NCBI GenBank assembly: GCA_026119855.1
Contig: JAOWBW010000221.1
Coordinates: 744,001-808,000 of the forward strand
Length of the DNA: 64,000 bases
From: Campanula takesimana
Lineage: Eukaryota > Streptophyta > Magnoliopsida > Asterales > Campanulaceae
Direction: 5' to 3'
Position numbers and translations under genes: made by a program. Below are positions 43,231 through 53,559 of the stretch, in pieces (position 1 is the stretch's first letter; every line of letters begins with the position of its first letter). The notes beneath the pieces are model-generated. The model was not told the DNA's origin. It saw only the letters and a list, made by a program, of their open reading frames with translations, and did not search any database.

Positions 43231-43494
43231 GAAACCCACATTGTATCCAAGACACAATCTCAAGTCTAAACAACCATAACATCTTTTGCATCCTTATCTC
43301 AAGGCTAAGAGGCTACCTATCCCCTTTCCTTAAAAGCCTTAGGTCCTACCCTAAGCAACCAAGCAAAATGTCCCTTACCTAATACCTTCATCTTAATGGT
43401 TCGTAGCCTCATATTATGTATTCCTCCTAATTTAGGGTAAGCGGATCCCAAACATTACGCTTTCCGTGGTCGTCCTTTGCTCACCAAAGAGTCC

Positions 43495-43620
43495 TTTACC
43501 TTGGCGACTCCCCAAGAGCCCATCACTTTTGCGACTCCCCAAGAGTCCATCACTTCTGCGATTCCCTGAGAGTCTATCACCTTCATGACTCCCCGAGAGT
43601 TCATCCCGTTTGCGACTTCA
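43495..43620 (+). repeat. C array 5: GACTC-CCCNA-GAGTC units
   Basis: Five units of 26-30 bp. Variants GATTC and GAGTT keep pairing through G-U wobbles. Confidence 0.75.
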
Positions 43621-43779
43621 TAACAATCCCTCATCTTTGCCTCCACATGCAAAATTTCAGTTTTACCCCTAGTACATTCCCCTTTGTTCATTTCAGGTGC
43701 CCTTAGCACTATTGTGACTGATATTCGTTACCTTTGGGAACGGAAAGCCCCTTAAAATTTCCATTCTTCGCCGAATATT

Positions 43780-44570
43780 TGCTTAGGATTAGTATGGTTG
43801 TAGAGACTTCGGCGCCTCTATGACATACGCATCCTAGATCGATCGCGATTGGCAGAAGCCTCGGCGTTTCTGTTTGCGAGAGATCCAGCATCTATTATTT
43901 TAGCATTTCCTAATATTTGCTTAGGATTCGTATGGTTGTAGAGACTTCGGCGCCTCTATGACATACGCATCCTAGATCGATCACGATTGGCAGAAGCCTC
44001 GGCGTTTCTGTTTGCGAGAGATCCAGCATCTATTATTTGCTTAGGATTCGTATGGTTGTAGAGACTTCGGCGCCTCTATGACATACGCATCCTAGATCGA
44101 TCGCGATTGGCAGAAGCCTCGGCGTTTCTATTTCTGAGAGATCCAGCATCTATTATTTTAGCACTTCCTAATATTTGCTTAGGATTCGTATGGTTGTAGA
44201 GACTTCGGCGCCTCTATGACATACGCATCCTAGATCGATCGCGATTGGCAGAAGCCTCGGCGTTTCTGTTTGCGAGAGATCCAGCATCTATTATTTTAGC
44301 ACTTCCTAATATTTGTTTAGGATTCGTATGGTTGTAGAGACTTCGGCGCCTCTATGACATACGCATCCTAGATCGATCGCGATTGGCAGAAGCCTCGGCG
44401 TTTCTATTTGCGAGAGATCCAGCATCTATTATTTTAGCACTTCCTAATATTTGCTTAGGATTCGTATGGTTGTAGAGACTTCGGCGCCTCTATGACATAC
44501 GCATCCTAGATCGATCGCGATTGGCAGAAGCCTCGGCGTTTCTATTTGCGAAAGATCCAGCATCCATTAT
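43780..44570 (+). repeat. C array 6: about 137-bp double-hairpin units
   Basis: About six units. Hairpin 1 has GGAT-CGTATG/CATACG-ATCC with an inner TAGAG/CTCTA. Hairpin 2 has CAGAA/TTCTG inside TCGC/GCGA. Both loops contain TCGGCG. Confidence 0.82.
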
Positions 44571-44794
44571 TTTAGCGCGATCGGTAGAAACCCGGGCGTT
44601 TCTGTTTGCGCTTACCTCAGCGTTTATTATTCCACCTCGGGATTATTTAGACAACGTAGTCTTTATTGTCCCATTATCCCTCTTGCTTCAAATGACTTCA
44701 TTTCCTAACGAATGTTCGTTTTCATACAGGATAGTGCCCGTAGGTTTATTATCCCTAGCAGAAGTCCGATGGCTCGTTTTTCCCTAATCCCTTC

Positions 44795-45015
44795 GAACTA
44801 CGACCGGCTTGATTCCTCCAAGGATACGTAGGAAACCTGAAAAGGTTCAGCCACCCGACCGACATGGTCATCTCTCATCCCCAGCAGATGCATTTTCCCC
44901 AACAGAAAGCGTTGCTCCCCATCAGAGGACAATCATCCTCAATTTCCCCTCAGATTTGAACTACGTTGGCTTGATTCCCCCGCGGATACGTAGGTCGCCT
45001 GCCAAGGTTCAGCCG
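44795..45015 (+). other. Two M1b pseudoknot motifs before C's PPT
   Basis: 44795-44852 and 44958-45015. CTACG/CGTAG is kept. The crossing helix is GGCT/AGCC instead of GACC/GGTC, and the inner stem is TCCT/AGGA or TCC/GGA. Confidence 0.62.
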
Positions 45016-45104
45016 TTCCCTTACCTTTCCTCTGTTTTGAAACTCATGTTTCAGAACGGTTCCTATTTTTATCGTCGACCCTCCATTGCCTTGCAAGAAG
45101 CGTC

Positions 45105-45117
45105 GCCGAGGGGCTAC
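45105..45117 (+). promoter_or_regulatory. C polypurine tract
   Basis: GCCGAGGGGCTAC directly before the 3' LTR. Confidence 0.75.
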
Positions 45118-46243
45118 TGTTAGTACCCGATCTGAAAATGAGTTTATTAAGGCTTTCCCAAATATACAAGGACTTTATAGGAATTAGAAACCTTGCAAAG
45201 ACTTGTCCCGGACTCCCAAAAATAGCTCAATGTTCTAGAAAATATTAAATATGGACATTTAGGGTTGCCTTGTATGAACAGTAAAACCCTAGCTTGAATT
45301 TCAAGTCAGCGCGCAACGATGGCCACGCGGCCACTTTCGCCGCCGCCCTCCATCTTGGCCACGCGGCCACATCCGCCCCGGATGATCTGGACCGTCAGAT
45401 CTCTCCATCAGTTTCCTATTTAAAGACCTCCCTTGCCTCATAATAGGGGGATCCGAATTTTAGAGCTTTCAAGTGACGATTTTGCTCCCAAATCAAGTCA
45501 TTCAAGCCTCCAAAAACACTCTCAAGAATCCCAAGAAGATCTAAGGTTATTTCTTGCCAACAAAGGTAAGTTTTCTAACTTTTCTTCATGTTCTTGCATT
45601 ATTTCTAATGTAGATCTTTAATATTCATATTCTTAATATGTTTATTCATGTGTTCTTCATAATATTCATATTCTTAATATGTTTATTCATGTGTTCTTCA
45701 TAATATTCATGTTCCTAACATCTTTATTCATGTTTTCTTCATGACATTCATATGTTTATAATATGTTCTTCGCATATTTAAACCTTATTTATGCCATATT
45801 TAGGGTGGCAATCTTCATAATTACATGTTATTTCATAGCCGATGATGATCTAGGGTTCATCAACCCGAGGATGATCTAGGAACTACTTCTAAACCCTAAA
45901 CTTTAGGTAATTCCCCCTCATTATGCATGATCCCGATTCTTCTGCCTATTCTAAATTCTTCTCGAACTACGCTGACCTGAGCTTCTCACATTGAGAGGAA
46001 CGTAGGCAATCTTCGGATCCGGTCTCAATCACTAACACACTATATACACCGCATCATGATATAAAGACCGATCAATTCGGGCAATAGGAGTGATAACGTG
46101 AATATTCTTCTCTTGTTGTAATTTGACCCCCGAACCCATTAACATGCTTTTCTCAATGTTTTGGCTATAATTAAAACGGCGTGGCGACTCTCATATTTTA
46201 ATGTTGCTATGAATATTCTCAAATTCAAACACACATATTCACA
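45118..46243 (+). repeat. C 3' LTR
   Basis: 1126 bp, about 98.7% identical by eye to the 5' LTR. TATA 45417-45424, M1 45964-46028, PBS-like decamer 46192-46201. Followed by GCACG. Confidence 0.92.
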
Positions 46244-46248
46244 GCACG

Positions 46249-47021
46249 GTCAAGTGCGCGTAGTGTGAAGTCATTCTATGCTCCTTTTTTGAGTAAAAAG
46301 AGAGATTTTCAATTCGTTTTTCGATATCATGAGCATGGCATAAGCAAGATATGAACAAGTATGAACAAGCATGAATTGAGAAATCTATACACAATAAATC
46401 AAAGAATATAAACAAACAAAGACCAAAACTTGTACATGTACCAAGTTGTGCACAAGAAAGAATTTTGAATCAAACTTTTGCAAAAGAAATATTTTACATT
46501 GAAACCCTTTTATACAAACCAATTTGTGCACAACGAGGAGACTCAAGAAAACCCTTGCAAAAAAAAAGGGGTTATGCACGACGAGGTTTTGGAAACCATT
46601 TTATTGACAAAAGATCATGCATAACCAAGTTTTATTACCTTTTAAAACCAAGTTTTGGCCAAAAGAATGAAGGTAATGTGCACAAGTAAGACTGTAAATT
46701 TGGAACCTGGACAAGCAGAAGCAGAGGGGGCACCCAGAATGTTGCAGCCCTGCACCAAACTGTTAATTGGCAACATTCTGGTCCCTACCCAAAGTAGCCG
46801 TACGGCTAAAACAAGAGGGTGAAGATTTTTTTCTCAGTTTCTCCAACTTCTGATCATCAAGCCCCAGTTTATTGTGTTTCCAGAACGTATGTACTCAAAA
46901 CAGCTCAAACAGAAACAGCAAACACACACAAATATGCAAGAAGTCAACTAACGGGAACGAGAGTTTGACCCACACAAGAATGCCCCCGAACCTTCTAGAA
47001 AGAAGTCCGAAAGTACTCTAC
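46249..47021 (-). other. B leader next to the PBS
   Basis: No gene. Degenerate repeats around GTGCACAA and TTATGCACGA; one AGCCGTACGGCT palindrome at 46796-46807. Confidence 0.5.
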
Positions 47022-47039
47022 TCCCCAGCGGAGTCGCCA
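47022..47039 (-). promoter_or_regulatory. Primer-binding site, tRNA-Arg (B)
   Basis: Minus strand TGGCGACTCCGCTGGGGA, one G after the 5' LTR end at 47041. Confidence 0.88.
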
Positions 47040-47040
47040 C

Positions 47041-48544
47041 TGTAAGGATCCCGTCCTCGGGGGTGAAACAGGCGAGGTTCACTCGAGGACAAAATGCCAA
47101 ACACGGGAACCGGTCAAATTTAACGGAGTCGCCACATTTTGTTAATTTTAAACCCAACAAAATGACAAAGGTTTGAGTTCAAAGGTTCGGAGGTCAGGTT
47201 ACAACTTGGGAGGAGTTTTTACGTCCTCTCAAGTAGCCTCGGACAAAGCCGAGTCTCCCTAAGTTAGTTAAAATGTGCATACGTGTGTGTGTGTATTTAA
47301 CGGAAAAATTCTGTCGTTCATTTTATTTGAGAAAACTCGGCTGAAAAGGGGGCCTTGAGTGATAAGATAAAGGTCAGAGGGCAAAACAGACAATTTTGCC
47401 CTCCTACGTAAAGTAGTCGTACGGCTGGAGGAGGCAATTCTGGGGTTTTACAGTTTTCTCAAGAACAGTCCAGTTCAGAACAGAAACAGGGTATTCTGCC
47501 TGAAGCTGGACAAACTGTTTGTGATCCCAGTTTGCAAGAAATCATTTTACAAGTTTTATAGCATCATTCCTATGCTAAATGATCATCACTTGGTTCCCCA
47601 AAACAAGTATTTGGGTGTGATCATGAGCAATCATAGGAGAAAATCAAGAAAGTTGATAAGTGTCCCCTTTGGACCAAAGTTGGTCATTTGGTGAATAAAG
47701 ATTGGAACTTTATCACCAAGATGACATTTTATGACTTAAAATCCTTCCAAGAGTCAAAATAACACATAAAGATTGAATCTTTATGACCCAAAAGTGGGAT
47801 TTTGAGGCTAAACCAAAGAGGAAAATGATGGACACTAAGGTTCCACCATCCTCATGATTATCATGGCCAAACAAGCACAACATTTAAATAAATAAAGAAT
47901 GTAAATGACAATCAACAAGTCTATGAGTGTCTAGGTTTAGAACCTCTTCCATACAAAGTATGGAGGGCACCTTGGAACTTCTCATAGCTTGGACAAGATA
48001 GTAATATAATAGATAGATATGTAGTGCTTGATAATGGACAAGTCTTGCAAGAAACAAAAGGTGCTTGAAATGGACAAGTCTTTGCATGAATGAATAGTAA
48101 ATACATGTATAACCAAGATATGAGAAATAAAATAGGAGTAAGATGAAGAGAAAGGAGGGGGGAGGTGGCTTTACCTATGATGGTTAAGGCCAATCTTCCT
48201 TTCTTCTCTCATTTTTTGTATGTGATCACTCTCACTCTTTCTCTATGGCAATTCCAGCAGAGTGACCTCTCTAATGTGTATTTCTCCCCCCCCTGAAATG
48301 ATCAGCAAAGGGTTCTATTTATAGGGATTGAGGGCGCCCAAACCAGCCGTACGGCTAGGCCTCTCTAGTCCCCAAAGCATCTGTACGGCTCAGCCTGGCG
48401 AGCTACTGGATTTTTCCAATTTTATACCAGAGTAGTCCTGGAATTTATAGTTTATCCTAGGGAGGTCCTGGCCTATCAGCTTATCCCTGAAACGGTGCTA
48501 AGGCTACCTCTAAGATAGGTCGGTTTCAGATTGGGGTACTTACA
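47041..48544 (-). repeat. B 5' LTR
   Basis: 1504 bp, followed on the right by TSD CGTGG (48545-48549). TATA on minus 48316-48323; palindrome copies at 48345-48356 and 47415-47426 (one change); PBS-like decamer 47125-47134. Confidence 0.9.
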
Positions 48545-49500
48545 CGTGGTCCCTGTATACAGAGAGCGCTGGGCATGAGAGCATAAGACCAGCACCGCTC
48601 CAATAGCACTGAAACCCCAGCATTCATAGAGATTATCCTGGCATTAACCTAGATACAAGTCTCTTCCCAAAAAGAGGGTATAATCTGAGACATCCCGTAC
48701 TGACGACACACCCGTAATGCATAGTAGTAAGTAGTCTCATCAAAGGCAGGGACCCGAATCATGCAAAGACCGCTCTGAGCCCACCGTGCTCTAATAACCC
48801 TCCAATGAGGTACCATCCACTTGATCTGAGCCGTACCCATCTGCACCATAAATGTCACCCATGCAGGCTGAGTCATCCCCACAAATGGATGTCTCACTCG
48901 CCTACTTTGGCAAACCCAAGGTGACACCTGCCCAACAGGATCCGCCAAAACTCGTAATCTCTCCTGCAACCACAAGGTTAACAGTCGGGTACTTCCTCTG
49001 GTCATCTTTCGAGCTCCCGAGGCCAACTCTCCAATACCATGCAAGGTCTCCCCCAACAAACAAGCAACAATACTGCGATTGGCCCGAACCTGGTCCACCA
49101 TGTCAAGACAACCCATGGTAGCTACTCCTACGTAAGGTGGAAATAATATCGAGGCAAATAGACAAAGTGCTAGACAATATAGAGCCGTGTCAGATTCCAC
49201 CGTGCTATTAATAAACCTGATGGGAAGCCCATAAAGGTCAATGCCACCATCCAACAGCAAGCCCCTAGCATCTTCAACAGAAACCCGTAGCAGTTGGGAT
49301 ACCCGAAGTTCTGGAGGCACTTGGTACTGTGGCATGGCTACCCTATCCGTCACGCTCGCACCACAAAGAGCCACAAAGTCTTCATACGTGGGGGTTATTT
49401 CATTATAGGAGAAGTTGAAGATATGTTGTTCATTGTCCCAGAACTTGACAGCAGCACGGATCAGGTTTTCATCAGACTTAACCCTGAATAGGGACCAAAG
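48545..49500 (-). pseudogene. Z antisense DUF7745-like gene, N-terminal and middle part
   Basis: Open on minus from 49500 to a TAG at 48649-48651, then in frame to the B insertion at 48545. Two adjacent stops at 49506-49501 break the extreme N-terminus, where a few more codons resembling A (FDRRFGI) can be seen. Aligned landmarks with A: RAAVKFWD, PTYEDFVAL, LLGETLHGIGEL, LLTLWLQE, W-rich PHW, RVCRQYGMSQIIP. The C-terminal part lies at 7789-8106 beyond B. The function of the family is unknown to me. It sits antisense and downstream of pol, as in A. Confidence 0.72.
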
Positions 49501-49706
49501 TCACTAAATCCCGAATCTCCTATCAAAGTTGGCACGAGTTGTCTTCGAAAGCTTACTAACCCATATCTTTAAATCTTAATGAAGTATCGTTATCTCTGCT
49601 CAGAAATTATAGGGTGTCTATCCATCAGAAAGGCGTGGAAGGATCAAAATCTAGAGCAAAAGGGAAGAAAAACTGCTGACTGCCTCGTCTCTCTGCGAGA
49701 CTGCTG

Positions 49707-49822
49707 ATTAAATAGGGTAGAGAGTTCAAGTCCTGATCGTACAAGGAAAAACCTGACGAAAATTGTGTCAGGCCAGGGATTAGCCACGCGGCCAGTCCTT
49801 CCCCATGGTTGGCCACGCGGCC
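49707..49822 (-). promoter_or_regulatory. Probable promoter of the Z antisense gene
   Basis: On minus, TATTTAAT (49714-49707) is preceded by GGCCACGCGGCC at 49822-49811 and a one-base variant at 49793-49782. This is the palindrome class of the Z/C/D LTRs. Confidence 0.5.
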
Positions 49823-50125
49823 ACATAAGCCATTCCGTACAGATGCGTAAGTTTGTCCCCGTCAAACGCCGGAATAGACCCATCTCATACATTTTGAAGG
49901 TCACAAGTCACAAAAGATATCCGATAAAGAGGGTGGAACTGCCTGATAGTGTGTAATCCCCATCTTACCCCTAGGGCTCATGCATTGTACTAAATGTAAA
50001 AAAAATATGTGAATAAAATACTAATTAATTACATACAAAGAACAAATAAAAATATTGTACATGAATATATCTGTTTGTTCCTCTATCTCTCTCTCCACTA
50101 ACATATGCAGGAATAAGGACTACAC

Positions 50126-51288
50126 TTAGTCCGAATCGGAATCCTCAACCTCAACATCCTTCTCCTCATCATCACTATCATCGTCACGGCCCCGCTGCTG
50201 CACATAGTGGGATCCACCGGCTCCTGAGCCTCTACCTCTGATAGACCTCCAGCGGGCACGAGACGAGGAAGCAGCCTCCGTAGGTGTTCTCTCTCTGCAC
50301 GGCGGCACCACCACATCCTCCTGACGGCAGGTACAAGCAGCAGCTAAGCTCCAAAACAAACGCTCAAATATATTTCTCCGACAGACACAGCGGATGTAGG
50401 CCTCCCGAGTCACTTGAGACAGATAAAGCACAGTTCAGATACAAGTCTAAAAAGTGTATGGGTGCAAGACAGAAATAAAAAAGCAAAGGGTATCATACCG
50501 TAGCTCCAAGCGGGGGAAGCTGAGCCCCAGTAACCTCGTCAGCCTCAGTGGGAGTCAGATCGAAATCCACCTCAATGCCGCCCCGCTGCATCCTAATGGA
50601 ATCTGAGAACCGCGGCATATCCATACCATGTCTAGCCCCTCTACTCGAGCCAGCCGGATAGGCACCAGCCTGCCTCCTCGCCAAAACCTGCGGACTCAGC
50701 AACACGTGCTCCACAAACCACTCATAATCAGCCCCACTCTGATACAAATGTGCTGGAGTACGCGCCCGGTAGTCCCCGCTCCTCCTCAGCCTAGCCGGAT
50801 ATAGCATGTCCCTTGGAGGCTCGCCGAGGCCCACATCACAGGATGTCTGCTATGCTGCCTCCAGACTCTGTCGCCAAGGTACATGGCATCCCCAGTCAAC
50901 CCCGTCAAGAAACAGCGGGAGGTAGTAAACTCTTAGGCCTGAACGAACCCTACCAGCACCAGATCCGACCAAGGGAAGAACTGGAAGTCCTCAGGCAGTC
51001 GACCACTCAACCTCGAGGTAAAAATCCCCAGATCGGGAGTCTTCCTCCAACCGATTCCTATTTGCCTAGAACCTCATAACCGGGACTTCCTTGACCCCCT
51101 GTACGCCAAAGGGAGCAATATGGAATAGCTCGTAGACCCACACCTGTGGAGAAAAGTAGTATTTCAATTAAAAACAGTTCTAACAAAAGACGGACATGAA
51201 ATAATAAAAGAGTCAGAAACATACCTCAAAGGCAAACTGAAAGCAGTCGAAAGACGAGGTACTGGACCTCGAGCAGAAATCTAGGGCC
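50126..51288 (-). pseudogene. Second antisense gene, plant-mobile-domain-like, spliced, cut by D
   Basis: Read on minus. A partial exon runs from 51288 (disrupted by D) to 51225 and ends ...FAFE|GTATGT. The intron ends at TTCTCCACAG (51144), and the next exon starts VWVYELF in the same phase. That exon runs to about 50499 with three in-frame stops; a GTATGA donor follows. A last part ends 50126 with an Asp/Glu-rich, Ser-rich tail. The block ...LDFCSR...FQFAFE-VWVYEL... resembles plant-mobile-domain-type proteins found in retroelements. Exon 3's boundary is unclear. It could belong to Z as a second antisense gene, to another element, or be a relic host gene. Confidence 0.5.
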
Positions 51289-51491
51289 TGTTAGTACCCG
51301 ATCTGAAAATGAGTTTATTAGGGCTTTCCCAAATATACAAGGACTTTATAGGAATTAGAAACCTTTCAAAGACTTGTCCCGGATTCCCAAAAATAGCTCA
51401 ATGTTCTAGAAAACATTAAATATGGACATTTAGGGTTGCCTTGTATGAACAGTAAAACCCTAGCTTGAATTTCAAGTCAGCGCGCAATGAT

Positions 51492-51631
51492 GGCCACGCG
51501 GCCACTTTCGCCGCCGCCCTCAATATTGGCCACGCGGCCACTTTCGCCGCCGCCCTCAATATTGGCCACGCGGCCACATCCGCCCCGGATGATCTGGACC
51601 GTCAGATCTCTCCATCAGTTTCCTATTTAAA
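51492..51631 (+). promoter_or_regulatory. D LTR promoter
   Basis: GGCCACGCGGCC at 51492, 51528 and 51564 (36-bp period), TATTTAAA at 51624. Confidence 0.6.
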
Positions 51632-52158
51632 GACCTCCCTTGCCTCATAATAAGGGGGATCCGAATTTGAGAGCTTTCAAGTGACGATTTTGCTCCCAAT
51701 TAAGTCATTCAAGCCTCCAAAAACACTCTCAAGAATCCCAAGAAGATCCAATGTTATTTCTTGCCAACAAAGGTAAGTTTTCTAACTTTTTCTTCATGTT
51801 CTTGTCATATTATTAATTTAGATCCATTATATTCATATTCTTAATATGTTTATTCATGTGTTCTTCATAATATTCATGTTCCTAACATCTTTATTCATAT
51901 TTTCTTCATGACATTCATATGCTTCGCATGTTCATTCATATGTTCTTCATATGTTCATCGTGTTCATAGATTAAAACCTTATTTATGCTATATTTAGGGT
52001 TGCGATCTTCATGTTTGCATGTTATTTCATAGCCGATGATGATCTAGGGTTCATCAACACGAGGATGATCTAGGAACTACTTCTAAACCCTAATCTTTAG
52101 GTAATTCCCCCCTCATTATGCATGATCCTGATTCTTCTGCCTATTCTAAATTCTTCTC

Positions 52159-52223
52159 GAACTACGCTGACCTGAGCTTCTCACATTGAGAGGAACGTAG
52201 GTAATCTTCAGATCCGGTCTCAA
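52159..52223 (+). other. Pseudoknot motif M1, D LTR copy
   Basis: CTACG/CGTAG, TCTC/GAGA, GACC/GGTC. Confidence 0.6.
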
Positions 52224-52442
52224 ACACTAACACACTACTAACACATTCATCATGATAGAAAGACCGATCATTCGGGCAATAGGAGTGATAACGTCCAATA
52301 TTCTTCTCTTGTTGTAATTTGACCCCCGAACCCATTAAACATGCTTTTTCTCAAAGTTTTGGCTATAATTAAAACGGCGTGGCGACTCTCATAATTTTAA
52401 TGTTGCCATGAATATCCCAAATTCAAACACACGTATTCACAG

Positions 52443-52461
52443 TGGCGACTCTGCTGGGGAC
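52443..52461 (+). promoter_or_regulatory. Primer-binding site, tRNA-Arg (D)
   Basis: TGGCGACTCTGCTGGGGAC, the same T mismatch at base 11 as in Z; C has the exact match. Confidence 0.88.
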
Positions 52462-52504
52462 TGCTTTGAAACTTTTTCAAACTTAGTGGGTCTAACTTTC
52501 GTCA

Positions 52505-52990
52505 CATCATGATGCTTGCCATGTTTACACATGCACACACCTGCCATGTGTAAACATGCACACACCTGCCATGTTTACACATGCACACACTTTCCATGTT
52601 TACACATGCACCCTACACACACCTGCCATGTTTACACATGCACCCTACACACACCTGCCATGTTTACACATGCACACACCTGCCATGTTTACACATGCAC
52701 ACACTTTCCACGTTTACACATGCACCCTACACACACCTGCCATATATACACATGCACCCTACACACACCTGCCATGTTTACACATGCACCCTACACACAC
52801 TTGCCATGTTTACACATGCACACACTTGCCATGTTTACACATGCACACACCTGCCATGTTTACACATGCACACTTTCCATGTTTACACATGCACACACTT
52901 GCCATGTTTACACATGCACACACCTGCCATGTTTACACATGCACACACCTGCCATGTTTACACATGCACACTTGCCATGTTTTCACGTGC
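52505..52990 (+). repeat. D array 1: CATGT-TTAC-ACATG units, expanded
   Basis: About 18 units of 24-36 bp against about six in C; some have a CCCTACAC insertion. The three long open frames here are repeat artefacts. Confidence 0.82.
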
Positions 52991-53559
52991 CCCCTACAGT
53001 TAAGCCATGTTTACACATACACCCCCGCACTCCGCCATGTTAATACTCGTACCTTGTACCTTGTATCCTTGTACCTTTGTTATTTTCGCCTTAGTATTAG
53101 GGTCAAACAAAACTCTGCTCTGCTCCCTTGTACATTATTCTATCTCTCTCGCTCTCTCTCTCATGCATTGCATTTGCATCATCCTAACATTAAAAACTTC
53201 TCTCTTTTCTCCCTAAAAAAAGAATTAGTTTTTACCACACACTACCACTAGCCCGTGTCAGCACTGCACAGGTCCCCATTACCCGGAGTATTCGATGTGC
53301 AGGAATTTGTGCGCTACTGTCGCCCTCTTTTCGAGTCACTCGTCTACTCCACTCACCGTGTACGTTCCGCGAGCGGTGGGAACCTTTTACCTTACCCGTG
53401 TCAACCCACACATAGAGATTAGGACACTTCTTGGTCCAACCAATTAGGATGTAAATAAATGCAAAACTGTTCGTTAAATAAAATGTGCATTGCATCTAGG
53501 CGACCTCTAAGGTCCATCGCTCACCCCTTGGGCCATCTATCAAAATTCCTCATCTTGGC
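52991..53559 (+). other. D leader conserved with C and Z
   Basis: No gene. Same blocks as C 31366-31904, with a CT microsatellite near 53141-53162. Confidence 0.5.

Larger units (their letters stand above)
30016..46243 (+). mobile_element. Element C: non-autonomous, gag-fragment-only LTR retrotransposon
   Basis: 16,228 bp including E, flanked by GCACG at 30011-30015 and 46244-46248. LTRs 1126 bp each (about 15 differences by eye), tRNA-Arg PBS, PPT, one 230-codon gag-like gene, no protease, RT or integrase. The rest is hairpin arrays and motifs M1 and M2. D is a second copy of the same family. It fits the published idea of gag-only terminal-repeat elements; it must borrow Pol from a relative such as Z. 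Confidence 0.9.
8107..48544 (-). mobile_element. Element B: non-autonomous LTR retrotransposon, split by A and C
   Basis: In minus orientation: 5' LTR 47041-48544, PBS 47022-47039, leader, body, PPT 9614-9627, 3' LTR 8107-9613. Both outer flanks are CGTGG. Without A, C and one copy of each TSD, B is about 10.8 kb. I see no gag or pol domain; the body consists mainly of hairpin-unit arrays plus motifs M1 and M2 in B's own sense. The two LTRs differ at about 20 positions by eye plus a GT microsatellite length (about 98.6% identity), so it is fairly young. Its internal order parallels C from 34800 to 36500, so B and C share ancestry despite unrelated U3 sequences. Confidence 0.85.
1..51288 (+). 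mobile_element. Element Z: Tat-type Ty3/gypsy retrotransposon, base layer of the nest
   Basis: Z runs from before base 1 to at least 51288, interrupted by B (8107-48544) and then by D (from 51289). Its order is 5' LTR, tRNA-Arg PBS, long leader, gag with repeated zinc-knuckle modules, protease plus G-patch, RT remnant, a pseudoknot motif, then antisense genes on the minus strand. The RNase H and integrase regions are missing or unrecognisable and several frames are broken, so Z is dead. No Z 3' LTR is in the window; it may lie beyond D. LTR, leader and gag resemble those of C and D, so Z-like elements are plausible mobilising parents of C and D. The second antisense gene (50126-51288) may or may not belong to Z. 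Confidence 0.8.
51289..52441 (+). repeat. D 5' LTR
   Basis: 1153 bp, TGTTAGTACC...TTCACA. Has three GGCCACGCGGCC boxes where its own 3' LTR has two. TATA 51624-51631, splice donor 51773, M1 52159-52223, PBS-like decamer 52380-52389. Confidence 0.9.

Noticed and set aside
48545..51288. Host gene next to the nest
   Set aside because: 48545-49500 is homologous to A's antisense gene and continues at 7789-8106, so it is element-encoded. For 50126-51288 host origin remains possible but unsupported.
52516..53251. Long Cys/His/Thr-rich open frames (also at 31216-31774)
   Set aside because: Three overlapping frames are open at once because the 24-36 bp repeat lacks stops; no start context or domain. 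Repeat artefact.
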